Positions 11,639 through 19,718 of a stretch of DNA of 64,000 bases are shown here, one piece after another. The stretch spans positions 496,001 through 560,000 of the forward strand of contig JAXHMJ010000005.1 in assembly GCA_034521575.1 (NCBI GenBank), written 5' to 3'. Within the stretch, counting starts at the first letter, position 1. Every line of letters starts with the position of its first letter. The DNA is from a candidate division KSB1 bacterium (GTDB lineage Bacteria > Zhuqueibacterota > Zhuqueibacteria > Residuimicrobiales > Krinioviventaceae). Below the pieces are notes generated by a model, which saw nothing but the letters and a program-made list of their open reading frames with translations, made no database searches and had not been told where the DNA came from. Position numbers and translations under genes: made by a program.

Positions 11639-12748
11639 ATGAGTATACAAATCAAACCCGTTTCCGGTCAGCACCTCAAAACATTTGTAAAGCTGCCCTG
11701 GACCCTGTATCAGGACGATCCCTGCTGGGTGCCGCCGCTTATTTCCGATCAGCTCAACTATCTGAATCCGAAAAAAGGCCCGTTTTACGAGTTTGGCGAC
11801 GCCGAACTGTTTCTCGCCTGCAAGGACGATGTGCCGGTCGGACGTATCAGCGCCCAGATTGACCGCCAGTACGAATCCCATCAGGACGCTGAAACCGGAT
11901 TTTTCGGTTTTTTCGAAAGTATTAACGATATCGAGGTGGCTGAACAGTTGCTGCACACGGCGGAAACCTGGGTGCGGGACCACGGCAAATCGAGAATATG
12001 CGGCCCGTTTAATTTCACCCTGTACGATGCCAGCGGACTGCTGGTCAAAGGCTTTGATACCCTTCCGGTTCTTCTCACCAATTACAACAAATCTTACTAT
12101 GCCGGTCTGCTGGAACAGTGCGGATACCGCAAACATATCGACTGGTACGCATTCCGCGTCAGCTCGGATCTGCACATCCGGCCGGTGTTTTACAGAATCC
12201 GGGAGCGCATCAGGCGGCAGGGCATTGTCATCAAATCCATAGACATGAAAAAACTGGATGAGGCTGTCGATTATATCGGTCCGATCTTTAATGAGGCCTG
12301 GGCCGGCAATCACGGACACGTGCCGTTAACCGATCGGCAATTGGAAGAGTTTAAAGCAGAACTCAAATATGCGATTGAACCGGATTTAACCTATCTCGCT
12401 TTTCTCGACGGACAATGCATCGGCTTTTCCCTGAGCGTCAAAGACGCCAATCCCGCCATCCAGAAAGCCAACGGCAGACTGTTTCCGTTCGGATTGTTCA
12501 AAATCATGCACGGCATGCGGCATGTAAAACGACTGCGCACCTTTGCCATGGGCGTGCTAAAAGAACACCGCAACCGCGGTCTGGATATTGTTTTTTATCT
12601 GGATACCATTGAAAACGGCATCAAAATGGGTTACACCGAATCCGAGTGTTCGGTGATTGTGGAAACCAACAATCGGATGATCGGCGCGCTCGAGGATCTG
12701 AACGCGGAGCAGTATAAAACCTTTCGCTTTTACGAAAACAGTCTGTAA
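11639..12748 (+). CDS. GNAT-like N-acetyltransferase family protein
   Basis: About 369 residues. The N-terminal half begins with a motif common in a family of large GNAT-like proteins (FVKLPWTLYQDDPCWVPPL). The C-terminal half holds the acetyltransferase-like part (YLAFLDGQCIGFSLSVKD..., then MGVLKEHRNRGLD, similar to the acetyl-CoA-binding 'RxxG' loop, then ECSVIVETNNRMI). The family is widespread and has no assigned substrate. Starts at 11627 (TTG), 11633 and 11639 are possible. I prefer ATG 11639, which stands six bases after a TTGAGG ribosome binding site. It lies just upstream of the BMC regulator but is probably a separate unit. Confidence 0.65.
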   Translation: MSIQIKPVSGQHLKTFVKLPWTLYQDDPCWVPPLISDQLNYLNPKKGPFYEFGDAELFLACKDDVPVGRISAQIDRQYESHQDAETGFFGFFESINDIEVAEQLLHTAETWVRDHGKSRICGPFNFTLYDASGLLVKGFDTLPVLLTNYNKSYYAGLLEQCGYRKHIDWYAFRVSSDLHIRPVFYRIRERIRRQGIVIKSIDMKKLDEAVDYIGPIFNEAWAGNHGHVPLTDRQLEEFKAELKYAIEPDLTYLAFLDGQCIGFSLSVKDANPAIQKANGRLFPFGLFKIMHGMRHVKRLRTFAMGVLKEHRNRGLDIVFYLDTIENGIKMGYTESECSVIVETNNRMIGALEDLNAEQYKTFRFYENSL

Positions 12749-12877
12749 ACCCCGAATCCGGCAGCGCACAGTATGCAGGGGGGTACCTGCCACGCACTCT
12801 TTCAATATTTTATATCATTTTTACTTGACTTTTCTGATATTTTTTATTAGCTTTATAAAAATTCAGGGCCATTCGCG

Positions 12878-13760
12878 ATGAAAAGCAAAAACATACAAAG
12901 CGGCGCACTGCTGCGCATTGAGAGTATGCGCGATTCTCTAAAGTCAGCTGAACAGCGTCTGTCGGATTTTATCCTGTCCAATCCCAAAGACATGGTTCAC
13001 ATGACCATCCAGGAGCTGGAGGCGCAGTCCGGTTCGAGTTATGCAACCATTATCCGGTTTTGCAAAAAAATCGGGTATACCGGATTCAAAGAGCTCAAAC
13101 AAAGTCTGGTTCAGGATATTATTATCAACAACGAGTCTGCCAAAGTCTCTTCCCTTTTGCCGATTGAACAGGATGACAGCACCGAGTCGATTATTAAAAA
13201 AACATTTCAACATTCGCTGCAGACACTGGATAACACACAAAGCATCATCGATGAGACTGCTATTAACCGGGCCGCCACAGCCCTCAGCTCGGCACAGGAA
13301 ACCCTTTTCATCGGAACCGGAACCTCGGGTGTCAGCGCCGCTTATGCGTTTGCCCGCTTTTACCGGATCGGCAAAAGAATGTATATCAGAGAATGATCCG
13401 ACGGTTTACAAGATCAAGGCGTCCCTGCTCACAGAACAGGATGTGCTGTTTGCCATTTCATCATCCGGGCGTTCAGCAGATATCGTGGATGCGGCGCAAA
13501 TAGCCCGTCATGGCGGAGCCACCGTGATCAGTTTATGCGATTTTGCCGTTTCGCCCTTGACAAAAAGTTCAAATATCAATCTCTACACCACACCACGCGA
13601 CACGACATTGTTTTTAAACATTGACATGCCGCTGATTATCGGTCAGATTAGCATTATCGATATCCTGTTCTCCTGCTGCTGCCGGATAACGGGTCAACAT
13701 GCATTTGATATGATGCATACCACAAAAAAAATAGCGGACAAGGAAAAACTCGGCAAATAA
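12878..13760 (+). CDS. RpiR/MurR-family transcriptional regulator of the BMC locus, frameshifted
   Basis: RpiR-type regulators have an N-terminal helix-turn-helix and a C-terminal SIS domain that binds a sugar phosphate. Residues about 1-75 show the HTH part (AEQRLSDFIL, then ATIIRFCKKIGYTGFKELK). The SIS part follows (ETLFIGTGTSGVSAAYAFARF, then after a frame change SLLTEQDVLFAISSSGRSADIVDAA). The frame breaks near 13385, where MYIRE-stop becomes MYISENDP in the other frame; joined, the protein is about 293 residues, normal for the family. It is the first gene of the BMC run, so it probably controls it in response to a phosphorylated sugar. A TTGACT box at 12825-12830 may be part of its promoter. 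Confidence 0.85.
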
Positions 13761-13772
13761 TCGGAATTTAAT

Positions 13773-14506
13773 ATGGTCAACGAAAAAGGGATTGCCTCTT
13801 TTTGTCAGGAATGCGGCGCCTGCACGCATGCCTCCGGCTGCAGCAACGGTAACGGCTATGATCAGATCGTCGACCTGATCGTGGAAAAGGTCAAAAGTCA
13901 GATGCCCGCTGCTTCTGACACGGATTCGACTTTGATCCCGGTCGGGGTTTCGAACCGGCACGTGCATTTGACCGAGGCCACCTTTAAAACACTGTTTGGC
14001 GCGGACAGCCGCATTGAAAAATACAGAGATCTGTACCAGCCCGGCGAATTTCCGTCGCAAACAAATTCGTCACCGTGGCCGGTCCGAAAATGCGCAGCAT
14101 TGAGCGCGTGCGCATACTGGGACCGCTGCGCAACTACGATCAGCTCGAGATATCTTTGACAGACGCTATCAATCTGGGCCTGAACCCGCCGATCCGCAAT
14201 TCCGGAGATCTGCGCGACGCGGCGCCGATCACACTGATCGGTCCGAAATCCTCGATATTTCTGCCGCAGGCCGCCATCATCGCCAACCGGCATGTGCATA
14301 TGCCGGGCAGCGCGGCACAGCGGTTCGGTGTAAAGAATCAGGAGTATTGCAAAGTGCGAATCGGCGGTGAAAAAAGCACCGTTTTCGAGAACGTGCTGGT
14401 GCGCGTCAACGATGCCTGGAAACTGCACCTGCATCTGGATACCGACGACGCCAACGCCGCCAATATCCGTTGTAATATGCACGCCGAATTTATTGGAAAA
14501 ATGTAA
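13773..14506 (+). CDS. pduL: PduL-type phosphotransacylase with N-terminal cysteine motif, frameshifted
   Basis: PduL moves an acyl group from CoA to phosphate inside the microcompartment, feeding a kinase. Both zinc-binding HVH motifs are present: NRHVHLT (His63 and His65) and, after the frame change, ANRHVHMP. LGPLRNYDQLEISLTDA and LHLHLDTDDANAA are also typical. The frame breaks near 14050, where FVTVAGPKMR continues in another frame; joined, it has about 244 residues. The first 25 residues are unusual: C11, C14, C17 and C23 form CxxCxxCx5C, which could hold zinc or an Fe-S cluster. A helix follows (YDQIVDLIVEKVKSQM) that looks like an encapsulation peptide. Confidence 0.88.
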
Positions 14507-14517
14507 GCGAAACTGTT

Positions 14518-14814
14518 ATGAAACTGGCTAAAGTCATTGGCAACGTGATCGCCACACAGCGCGCCGGCATGCCCGGCCATCAGAGACTGCTAATTGTGCG
14601 CTACCTGGACGTCAACCTGAACCCGGTCGATCAAACCGCGGTGTGTGTGGACACAGTCAGCGCCCGCCCCGGAGATGTGGTGCTGACCTGCTCGTCATCA
14701 TCAGCGCGCAAAACAGCTGCCACTCAACATGTATGTACCGATAGCGCGATTGTCTCTATCGTGGAACTCGTAACCGAAAACGGAAACAATATTTATCACA
14801 GGGATGCACCGTGA
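14518..14814 (+). CDS. BMC vertex protein, EutN/CcmL family (pentamer 1)
   Basis: EutN/CcmL proteins form pentamers that cap the vertices of the shell. This 98-residue protein begins with the family signature MKLAKVIGNVIATQR and has VCVDTVSARPGDVVLTCSSSSAR and the late block DSAIVSIVEL. It follows pduL by 11 bases. Its stop codon overlaps the GTG start of the next gene (GTGA), so the two are likely translated together. It is one of four such genes in the locus. Confidence 0.92.
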   Translation: MKLAKVIGNVIATQRAGMPGHQRLLIVRYLDVNLNPVDQTAVCVDTVSARPGDVVLTCSSSSARKTAATQHVCTDSAIVSIVELVTENGNNIYHRDAP

Positions 14815-15123
14815 AAGTCAGTCTGGAAGATATTATCACACGGGTGGTCAAAGAGGTTGTGGCTGAGCTGATCCGCAACGGCGTCGAGATTGAAACCGCA
14901 CCGCATTCATCACCCCGCTCCGACGCTGGGCAAGCGGCGCCGGCCGCAAAGTGAAACCATCGACATGTCGGGATACCAATCCCCCGTATTGACCGAACGG
15001 CAGATTCAGAGACTGCATGACTTGACGGGCCGCGTCATTGTTCCCTCCGGAACCGTGGTCACGCCCAAAGCCAAAGAGCTTTTAAAACGCAAACAAATAT
15101 CACTCATCATAGAACAGAATTAA
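14811..15123 (+). CDS. small BMC-associated protein with encapsulation-peptide-like helix, frameshifted
   Basis: I do not recognise a named family. The GTG at 14811 overlaps the previous stop (GTGA). The first frame gives an amphipathic helix, LEDIITRVVKEVVAELI, of the kind that targets cargo to BMC shells, then an Ala/Pro/Ser-rich linker. Near 14945 the frame changes, and the rest reads PVLTERQIQRLHDLTGRVIV, then SGTVVTPKAKELLKRKQI. A tail of this kind ('I.VP.GTVVTPLARD.A...GI.I') recurs in small proteins of BMC loci and in parts of EutQ/EutT-like proteins. Joined, it has about 104 residues. A core-assembly or linker role is my guess. Confidence 0.6.
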
Positions 15124-15133
15124 GGAGGACCCC

Positions 15134-15412
15134 ATGGCAAAAGCTGCATTGGGATTCATCGAAACACGCGGCAACACGGGCTGTGTGAACGCGATCGACG
15201 CGATGATCAAGACGGCCGGTGTGGACCTGGTCAAAAAAGTCGAGATCGGCGGCGGTTACGTGACAGCCATTGTACGCGGAGAAGTGGGCGCGGTCAAATC
15301 CGCGATCGAAGCGGGCGCCGAGGCCGCGGCCAAAGTCAGTGAACTGGTGTGCGCCAATGTCATTCCTTCCGCGCAAAAAGATGTCTTTGAACTGATTGGA
15401 ATCAAAAAATAG
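15134..15412 (+). CDS. BMC shell hexamer protein (BMC-H 1)
   Basis: This 92-residue single BMC-domain protein of the PduA/EutM type forms the hexamers that tile the shell facets. Motifs are ALGFIETRGNTGCVNAIDAMIKTA and KVEIGGGYVTAIVRGEVGAVKSAI. The pore loop reads GGG(Y), where PduA has GSG. The ribosome binding site AGGAGG precedes ATG 15134. It is followed after nine bases by a second hexamer gene. Confidence 0.95.
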   Translation: MAKAALGFIETRGNTGCVNAIDAMIKTAGVDLVKKVEIGGGYVTAIVRGEVGAVKSAIEAGAEAAAKVSELVCANVIPSAQKDVFELIGIKK

Positions 15413-15421
15413 AGGATCACT

Positions 15422-15718
15422 ATGCAAAAAGCGCTTGGAATTATTGAGACAAAAGGCTTTGCGACCGCCATGCAGGCGGCGGACGCCTCGGTCAAAGCAG
15501 CCAACGTGGTGTTGGGTGAATGGCTGCCGGTCGGCGGCGGTAAAGTCAACGTTATCATGCGCGGCGACGTGGCCGCGGTCAAGGCCTCCATCGAAGCCGG
15601 TGTGGCGGCAGCCTCGCAGGTCGGTGTCGTGCTGGGCCAGACCATCATTCCGCGTCCCTCGGAAAAACTGGACGCGCAATTTCCCATTGGCGAGAAAAAA
15701 TCGACGGCAAAAAAATAA
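15422..15718 (+). CDS. BMC shell hexamer protein (BMC-H 2)
   Basis: A second single-domain BMC-H protein, 98 residues: ALGIIETKGFATAMQAADASVKAA and WLPVGGGKVNVIMRGDVAAVKAS. The pore loop is GGGK, so a lysine sits beside the pore, unlike the two other hexamers of the locus. A longer lysine-rich C-terminal tail (EKKSTAKK) may face the lumen or cytosol. It lies between BMC-H 1 and the aldehyde dehydrogenase gene, all within about 15 bases of each other. Confidence 0.94.
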   Translation: MQKALGIIETKGFATAMQAADASVKAANVVLGEWLPVGGGKVNVIMRGDVAAVKASIEAGVAAASQVGVVLGQTIIPRPSEKLDAQFPIGEKKSTAKK

Positions 15719-15730
15719 CAGGCCTGATCC

Positions 15731-17164
15731 ATGAGTGTGAGTGACGAAAAAATACGCAGCATTGTCAAAAAAGTGCTTGAGGATAGTCTCAGGCAGCCGT
15801 CCGCAGCGGATACAGCTGCAGACACAGCGTCCGGCTCCGATCCCGGCTGGGGCGTGTTTCAGAACATGGACGATGCCATCGAGGCGGCGCGCGTCGCCTT
15901 TGAGCGCTTTCAGTCCTTTGATCTGCAGGACCGCCGCAAATTTACCGACGCGGTGCGCCGGGTGGCGCTGGATCACAAAGAAGAATACAGCCGCATGGCG
16001 GTTGAACTGACAAAGATGGGCCGGGCGCCGCACAAAATACTCAAGCACATCAATGTGGCGAAAAACAGTCCGGGCATCGAGTATTTGCGGCCGGACGCCT
16101 GGGCCGGTAAAAACGGTCTTGCGGTGGACGAATGGTCGCCCTGGGGCGTGATCGGCAATATTTCCCCAAGCACGCATCCCAGTCCCACCATGCTGGACAA
16201 TATCATCATCCAGTTGTCCGCCGGCAACACCATCGCGTTCAATCCGCACCCGGTGGCCAAACAACTGAACGCCCGGGTCATTCAGCACTGCAACCAGGCC
16301 ATGACCCGCGCCGGCGCGCCGGAGAACCTGGTGACCTGTGTGGCCCACCCGACCCTGGAAAGCGCAGAGTTTATGTTTGCGCATCCGCAGACCAAACTTC
16401 TTTCCATTACCGGCGGTCCCGCCGTGGTCAAAGCCGCTATGAAGCACAGCAAACCCATCATTGCCGCGGGACCGGGCAATCCGCCGGTGCTTGTGGATGA
16501 AAGCGCGGATCTCGAACTGGCGGCCCGGGAAATTTCAGAAAGCGCCGCGTTTGACAATAATATTCTGTGCACCGCGGAAAAAGAAGTGTTTATCGTCGAT
16601 TCGGTGTTTGACCGCTTTGTGCAGGCGTTCAGCACACTCGGCAACATCAAGCTCACCGGATCACAGATGGATCAGCTGGCGGACAAGGCGCTGGTCAAAG
16701 GCGAGCAAGAGTATTACATCAGCCGTGACTTTGTCGGGCGCAATGCCAGTGTTCTCGGCCGCGCTCTGGGCATGCAGGTCTCGGACGAGGTGGGGCTGCT
16801 GTTCGGAGAAACCGATGCCGATCATCCCTGGGTCCAGGCTGAACAGATGACACCCTGTCTGCCGCTGGTGCGCGTTCGGGATTTTGAGCAGGGACTTGAG
16901 GCCTGCATTCAGGCGGAACACGGATTTGAACACACCGCAAGCATTTTTACCCGAGATATGAACCGGGCGACCCGGTACAGCAAACGGATCAAAACCGATA
17001 TCGTGGTGATCAACGGCCGCACCAGCCGCGGCGACGGCGGCGATCTGGGCGAAGGCTATTTTTCGCATACCATCGCCTCGCCCACGGGACACGGTATTGT
17101 GACGCCGCGGGATTTTTGCCGCAAACGCCGGATCATGACTGTCGGCGCAATGAGATTTATTTAA
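15731..17164 (+). CDS. CoA-acylating aldehyde dehydrogenase of the BMC (PduP/EutE-like)
   Basis: This 477-residue enzyme oxidises an aldehyde to acyl-CoA with NAD+ and CoA inside the shell. The catalytic cysteine is Cys280 in NNILCTAEKE. The cofactor region shows SPWGVIGNISPSTHPSPTMLDN, SITGGPAVVKAA and PIIAAGPGNPPVLVD; the last is typical of the acylating branch. The first 20 residues (DEKIRSIVKKVLEDSL) form an amphipathic helix and a linker, the classic encapsulation peptide. From the aldolase downstream, L-lactaldehyde is the likely substrate, giving lactyl-CoA, but that is inference. It is flanked on both sides by shell genes. Confidence 0.93.
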   Translation: MSVSDEKIRSIVKKVLEDSLRQPSAADTAADTASGSDPGWGVFQNMDDAIEAARVAFERFQSFDLQDRRKFTDAVRRVALDHKEEYSRMAVELTKMGRAPHKILKHINVAKNSPGIEYLRPDAWAGKNGLAVDEWSPWGVIGNISPSTHPSPTMLDNIIIQLSAGNTIAFNPHPVAKQLNARVIQHCNQAMTRAGAPENLVTCVAHPTLESAEFMFAHPQTKLLSITGGPAVVKAAMKHSKPIIAAGPGNPPVLVDESADLELAAREISESAAFDNNILCTAEKEVFIVDSVFDRFVQAFSTLGNIKLTGSQMDQLADKALVKGEQEYYISRDFVGRNASVLGRALGMQVSDEVGLLFGETDADHPWVQAEQMTPCLPLVRVRDFEQGLEACIQAEHGFEHTASIFTRDMNRATRYSKRIKTDIVVINGRTSRGDGGDLGEGYFSHTIASPTGHGIVTPRDFCRKRRIMTVGAMRFI

Positions 17165-17182
17165 ACACATGAGGAGCCCAAC

Positions 17183-17458
17183 ATGGCAGAGATAAAAGCA
17201 CTTGGAATGATAGAAACCAACGGATTTACCCCGCTGATCGAAAGCGCGGACGCGGCGGTCAAAACCGCGAATGTAGATTTTGTGGAATGGCGCAAAGTGG
17301 GCAGCGGTTATGTCTCGTTTGTGATCAAAGGCGAAGTCGCAGCCGTGCGCTCCGCTATTGATGCGGCGCGCGAAGCCGGATCCAGAGCCGGTGAGGTGAT
17401 CTCCGAACTGGTCATTCCGCGACCGGTGGACGAACTGGCAACAACCTTTAAAAAGTAA
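17183..17458 (+). CDS. BMC shell hexamer protein (BMC-H 3)
   Basis: A third single-domain hexamer protein, 91 residues: ALGMIETNGFTPLIESADAAVKTA and KVGSGYVSFVIKGEVAAVRSAI. Its pore loop is GSG, as in PduA, while BMC-H 1 and BMC-H 2 have GGG. A ribosome binding site, GAGGAG, lies in front of ATG 17183. A gap of about 57 bases follows before the next pentamer gene. Confidence 0.94.
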   Translation: MAEIKALGMIETNGFTPLIESADAAVKTANVDFVEWRKVGSGYVSFVIKGEVAAVRSAIDAAREAGSRAGEVISELVIPRPVDELATTFKK

Positions 17459-17515
17459 ATATCCCGACAGCCGTCCTTCAGGACAGCGATGAACGGATTT
17501 TAAACCGGAGCCTAT

Positions 17516-17794
17516 ATGATATTTGCAAAGGTGATCGGAACCGTGGTTTCGGCACAAAAAGATGAAAACCTGAACGGCAAAACCCTGCTGCTTTGCCGGG
17601 AAGTGGATTGTGATCAGACGCCGCTGGACCATTATCACGTGGCTGTGGACGCCGTGCAGGCCGGTGAAGGCGATCTGGTCATTCTTTCCTGCGGATCATC
17701 AGCGCGCATGACGCACACCACGAAAAGCGCGCCGGTGGATGCCGTGGTCATGGCCATTGTGGATGACATTCAACTCGCGGAATCCGGCGTATGA
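17516..17794 (+). CDS. BMC vertex protein, EutN/CcmL family (pentamer 2)
   Basis: This 92-residue protein has the family start FAKVIGTVVSAQKDENLNGK, the block YHVAVDAVQAGEGDLVILSCGSSAR and the end PVDAVVMAIVDDI. The start ATG 17516 has a GGAG box upstream. Its last codons overlap the start of the next pentamer gene (ATGA), so the two are coupled. Confidence 0.93.
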   Translation: MIFAKVIGTVVSAQKDENLNGKTLLLCREVDCDQTPLDHYHVAVDAVQAGEGDLVILSCGSSARMTHTTKSAPVDAVVMAIVDDIQLAESGV

Positions 17795-18057
17795 GACTGG
17801 CAAAAGTCATCGGTACCGTATGGGCGGAGAACAAAGCGCCGCAATTGCAGAGCTGCCGGCTCTATATTGTCCAGCCGGTCAACTCGGACCAGAGTTACGC
17901 CTGCTGGCGGCCGTCGTGGCGGCGGACCCGCAGAATCTGGCCGGACTGCACGCACTGCGTCGTGGTTGTGACCAGCACGGATGCCGCCCAGGCGTTCCCG
18001 GACGGATTTGCGCCGGTGAACGCCAGTATCGTCGAGGTGGTGGATGATCTCAGCTAA
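17791..18057 (+). CDS. BMC vertex protein, EutN/CcmL family (pentamer 3), middle part doubtful
   Basis: The start (RLAKVIGTVWAENKAP) and the end (TSTDAAQAFPDGFAPVNASIVEVVDDL) are clear EutN/CcmL sequence. The middle, about 17885-17960, reads as Trp/Arg-rich sequence unlike the family. In the neighbouring frame the same bases give ELRLLAAVVAADPQNLAG, which fits better. Two compensating indels are therefore likely, in keeping with other genes here; a truly divergent loop is the alternative. Total length of 88 residues is normal. Confidence 0.82.
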   Translation: MRLAKVIGTVWAENKAPQLQSCRLYIVQPVNSDQSYACWRPSWRRTRRIWPDCTHCVVVVTSTDAAQAFPDGFAPVNASIVEVVDDLS

Positions 18058-18107
18058 AGCGGCGGCGGTTTTCCTGCGCCGCCACATGAAACAGACAGGA
18101 TAAATGC

Positions 18108-18383
18108 ATGTACCTGGCAAAAATTTTAAAACAAATAACAGCCGAACAAAAACACGGCGCCTATCAGGGCAAACGCGTGTTTGTGGTGCAGCCGATCAGA
18201 CCGGACGGCACCCCCACGGGCGGCGAAACCGTGGCCATGGATTATGTGGGCTCCGGTATCAATGATATCGTGGTCTGCGGCGGCGCTCCCGGCGTGGCCC
18301 GGGACGTGTTCAAACTGCAGCAGGCGCCCATCCGCACCCTGATCATGGCTATTGTGGATGAACTGGATTATCGGGACGATTGA
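18108..18383 (+). CDS. BMC vertex protein, EutN/CcmL family (pentamer 4)
   Basis: The fourth pentamer gene, 91 residues: MYLAKILKQITAEQKH, RVFVVQPIRPDG, VAMDYVGSGINDIVVCGGAPGVA and the end TLIMAIVDELDY. The four copies differ clearly in sequence, so they are not recent duplicates. A hairpin-forming GCGGCGG...CCGCCGC spacer (about 18057-18083) lies upstream and could tune expression within the operon. Confidence 0.93.
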   Translation: MYLAKILKQITAEQKHGAYQGKRVFVVQPIRPDGTPTGGETVAMDYVGSGINDIVVCGGAPGVARDVFKLQQAPIRTLIMAIVDELDYRDD

Positions 18384-18419
18384 ATGTTTGACAATTCCCG
18401 GACAAACTAAAGAAATTCA

Positions 18420-19718
18420 ATGACCCTATCAGATCTACAACAAAACGGTGTCATCGGCGCCGGCGGCGCCGGATTCCCGGCGCATGTCAAACTGAACGCG
18501 CAGCCGGAGATTCTGATCATGAACGCCGCCGAGTGCGAACCGTTGCTGCACAAAGACAAAGAACTGCTGCGGCATCACACGCAAACCGTACTGCAGGGGT
18601 TTGAGACCGCCATGCAGCTGACCGGCGCCGCGCAGGGCATCATCGGTATCAAAGCCAAACACCGCGCGCTGATTAATCTGCTCAAATCACAGATCCGTGA
18701 CTCTATTTCAATCATCCCGGTCGGAGATTTTTATCCGGCGGGCGACGAGGTGACCCTGGTTTATCTGACCACCGGCCGACTCGTTCAGCCGGGCGACCTG
18801 CCCCTGAGCGTCGGATGCGTGGTGCAGAACGTGGAAACGCTGTACAACATGGGACTCGAGCAGCCGGTGGTCGATACGTTCATCACGGTGGCCGGGGCAG
18901 TCGCCTCACCGCGCACCCTGCGGGTTCCGGTGGGCACAGCGTACCGGGATATTCTGGCGCAGTTCGATATCCGAACCCGGCAGTACCGCGTGCGCTCCGG
19001 CGGATTGATGATGGGCAGCCTGGAAACCAATTTGAACCAGGGGGTCACAAAATATTCAGCCGGACTTGTTGTGCTTCCCGCGGATCACGCCTGCGTCGAC
19101 ATGTACGAACGTTACCGGACACCGCAGCAAACCGACCGCCTGGCCAAAGCCGGCTGCGATCAGTGCAATTTCTGCACGGAATACTGTCCCCGCTACCTGC
19201 TGGGCTATCCCGTGCGTCCGGAAACCGCCATGCGCGACCGCATGTTCAATACCGGCGATCCGAAGGCGCACAGCGGCAATCAATTCTGCTGCGAATGCAA
19301 TCTCTGCACCCTGTTCGGCTGTCCGGAAAGTCTGGATCCCAAAGGCGCCACGCTCATTGAGAAAAAAATGTTGCGCAACGAATCCTGGCAGGGACTGCCG
19401 GTCACGCCGCATCCCATGATGAATTACCGCAAAGTCCCGACACGCAAACTGATGCAGCGTCTGGACGTGCTGCAGTTTTCGGACAAAGCGCCGCTCAGCG
19501 ATTTGAAGCTGCGTCCCGAACAGGTGCGCATCCCCCTGCGCCAGCATATCGGCGCACCCGCGGTGCCGGTTGTCGAAACCGGACAATCGCTGCAGCGCAT
19601 GGACCTGATCGGCAAACCGGACGGCGATCTTTCATCCGCCGTGCATGCGTCCATATCCGGGACAGTGACAAACGTAACTGAAACTCATATTGTGATCAGA
19701 GGGAATTATGCCGGATAA
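18420..19718 (+). CDS. pduS: PduS-like NADH-oxidising flavo/Fe-S protein (RnfC-like)
   Basis: PduS-type proteins resemble RnfC. They bind FMN and two [4Fe-4S] clusters and pass electrons from NADH. This 432-residue protein begins QNGVIGAGGAGFPAHVKL (the glycine-rich nucleotide-binding start), followed by MNAAECEPLLHKDKELL, the SLBB-like region, and two cluster motifs: CDQCNFCTEYCPR (about residues 240-252) and CCECNLCTLFGCP (about 285-297). In Pdu BMCs it reduces cobalamin; no B12 enzyme is present here, so re-oxidising NADH made by the aldehyde dehydrogenase is more likely. Its 3' end overlaps the start of the BMC-T gene by about 10 bases. Confidence 0.9.
   Translation: MTLSDLQQNGVIGAGGAGFPAHVKLNAQPEILIMNAAECEPLLHKDKELLRHHTQTVLQGFETAMQLTGAAQGIIGIKAKHRALINLLKSQIRDSISIIPVGDFYPAGDEVTLVYLTTGRLVQPGDLPLSVGCVVQNVETLYNMGLEQPVVDTFITVAGAVASPRTLRVPVGTAYRDILAQFDIRTRQYRVRSGGLMMGSLETNLNQGVTKYSAGLVVLPADHACVDMYERYRTPQQTDRLAKAGCDQCNFCTEYCPRYLLGYPVRPETAMRDRMFNTGDPKAHSGNQFCCECNLCTLFGCPESLDPKGATLIEKKMLRNESWQGLPVTPHPMMNYRKVPTRKLMQRLDVLQFSDKAPLSDLKLRPEQVRIPLRQHIGAPAVPVVETGQSLQRMDLIGKPDGDLSSAVHASISGTVTNVTETHIVIRGNYAG

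Noticed and set aside
14811-14954. A stand-alone 47-residue peptide ending at 14954
   Set aside because: The text continues in the next frame with a tail known from BMC-linked small proteins, so one frameshifted gene is more likely.
15107-16447. Long minus-strand frame of 446 codons opposite the BMC hexamers and the aldehyde dehydrogenase
   Set aside because: It lies opposite well-identified genes, has composition typical of an antisense shadow (His/Gly/Arg-rich) and matches no family.
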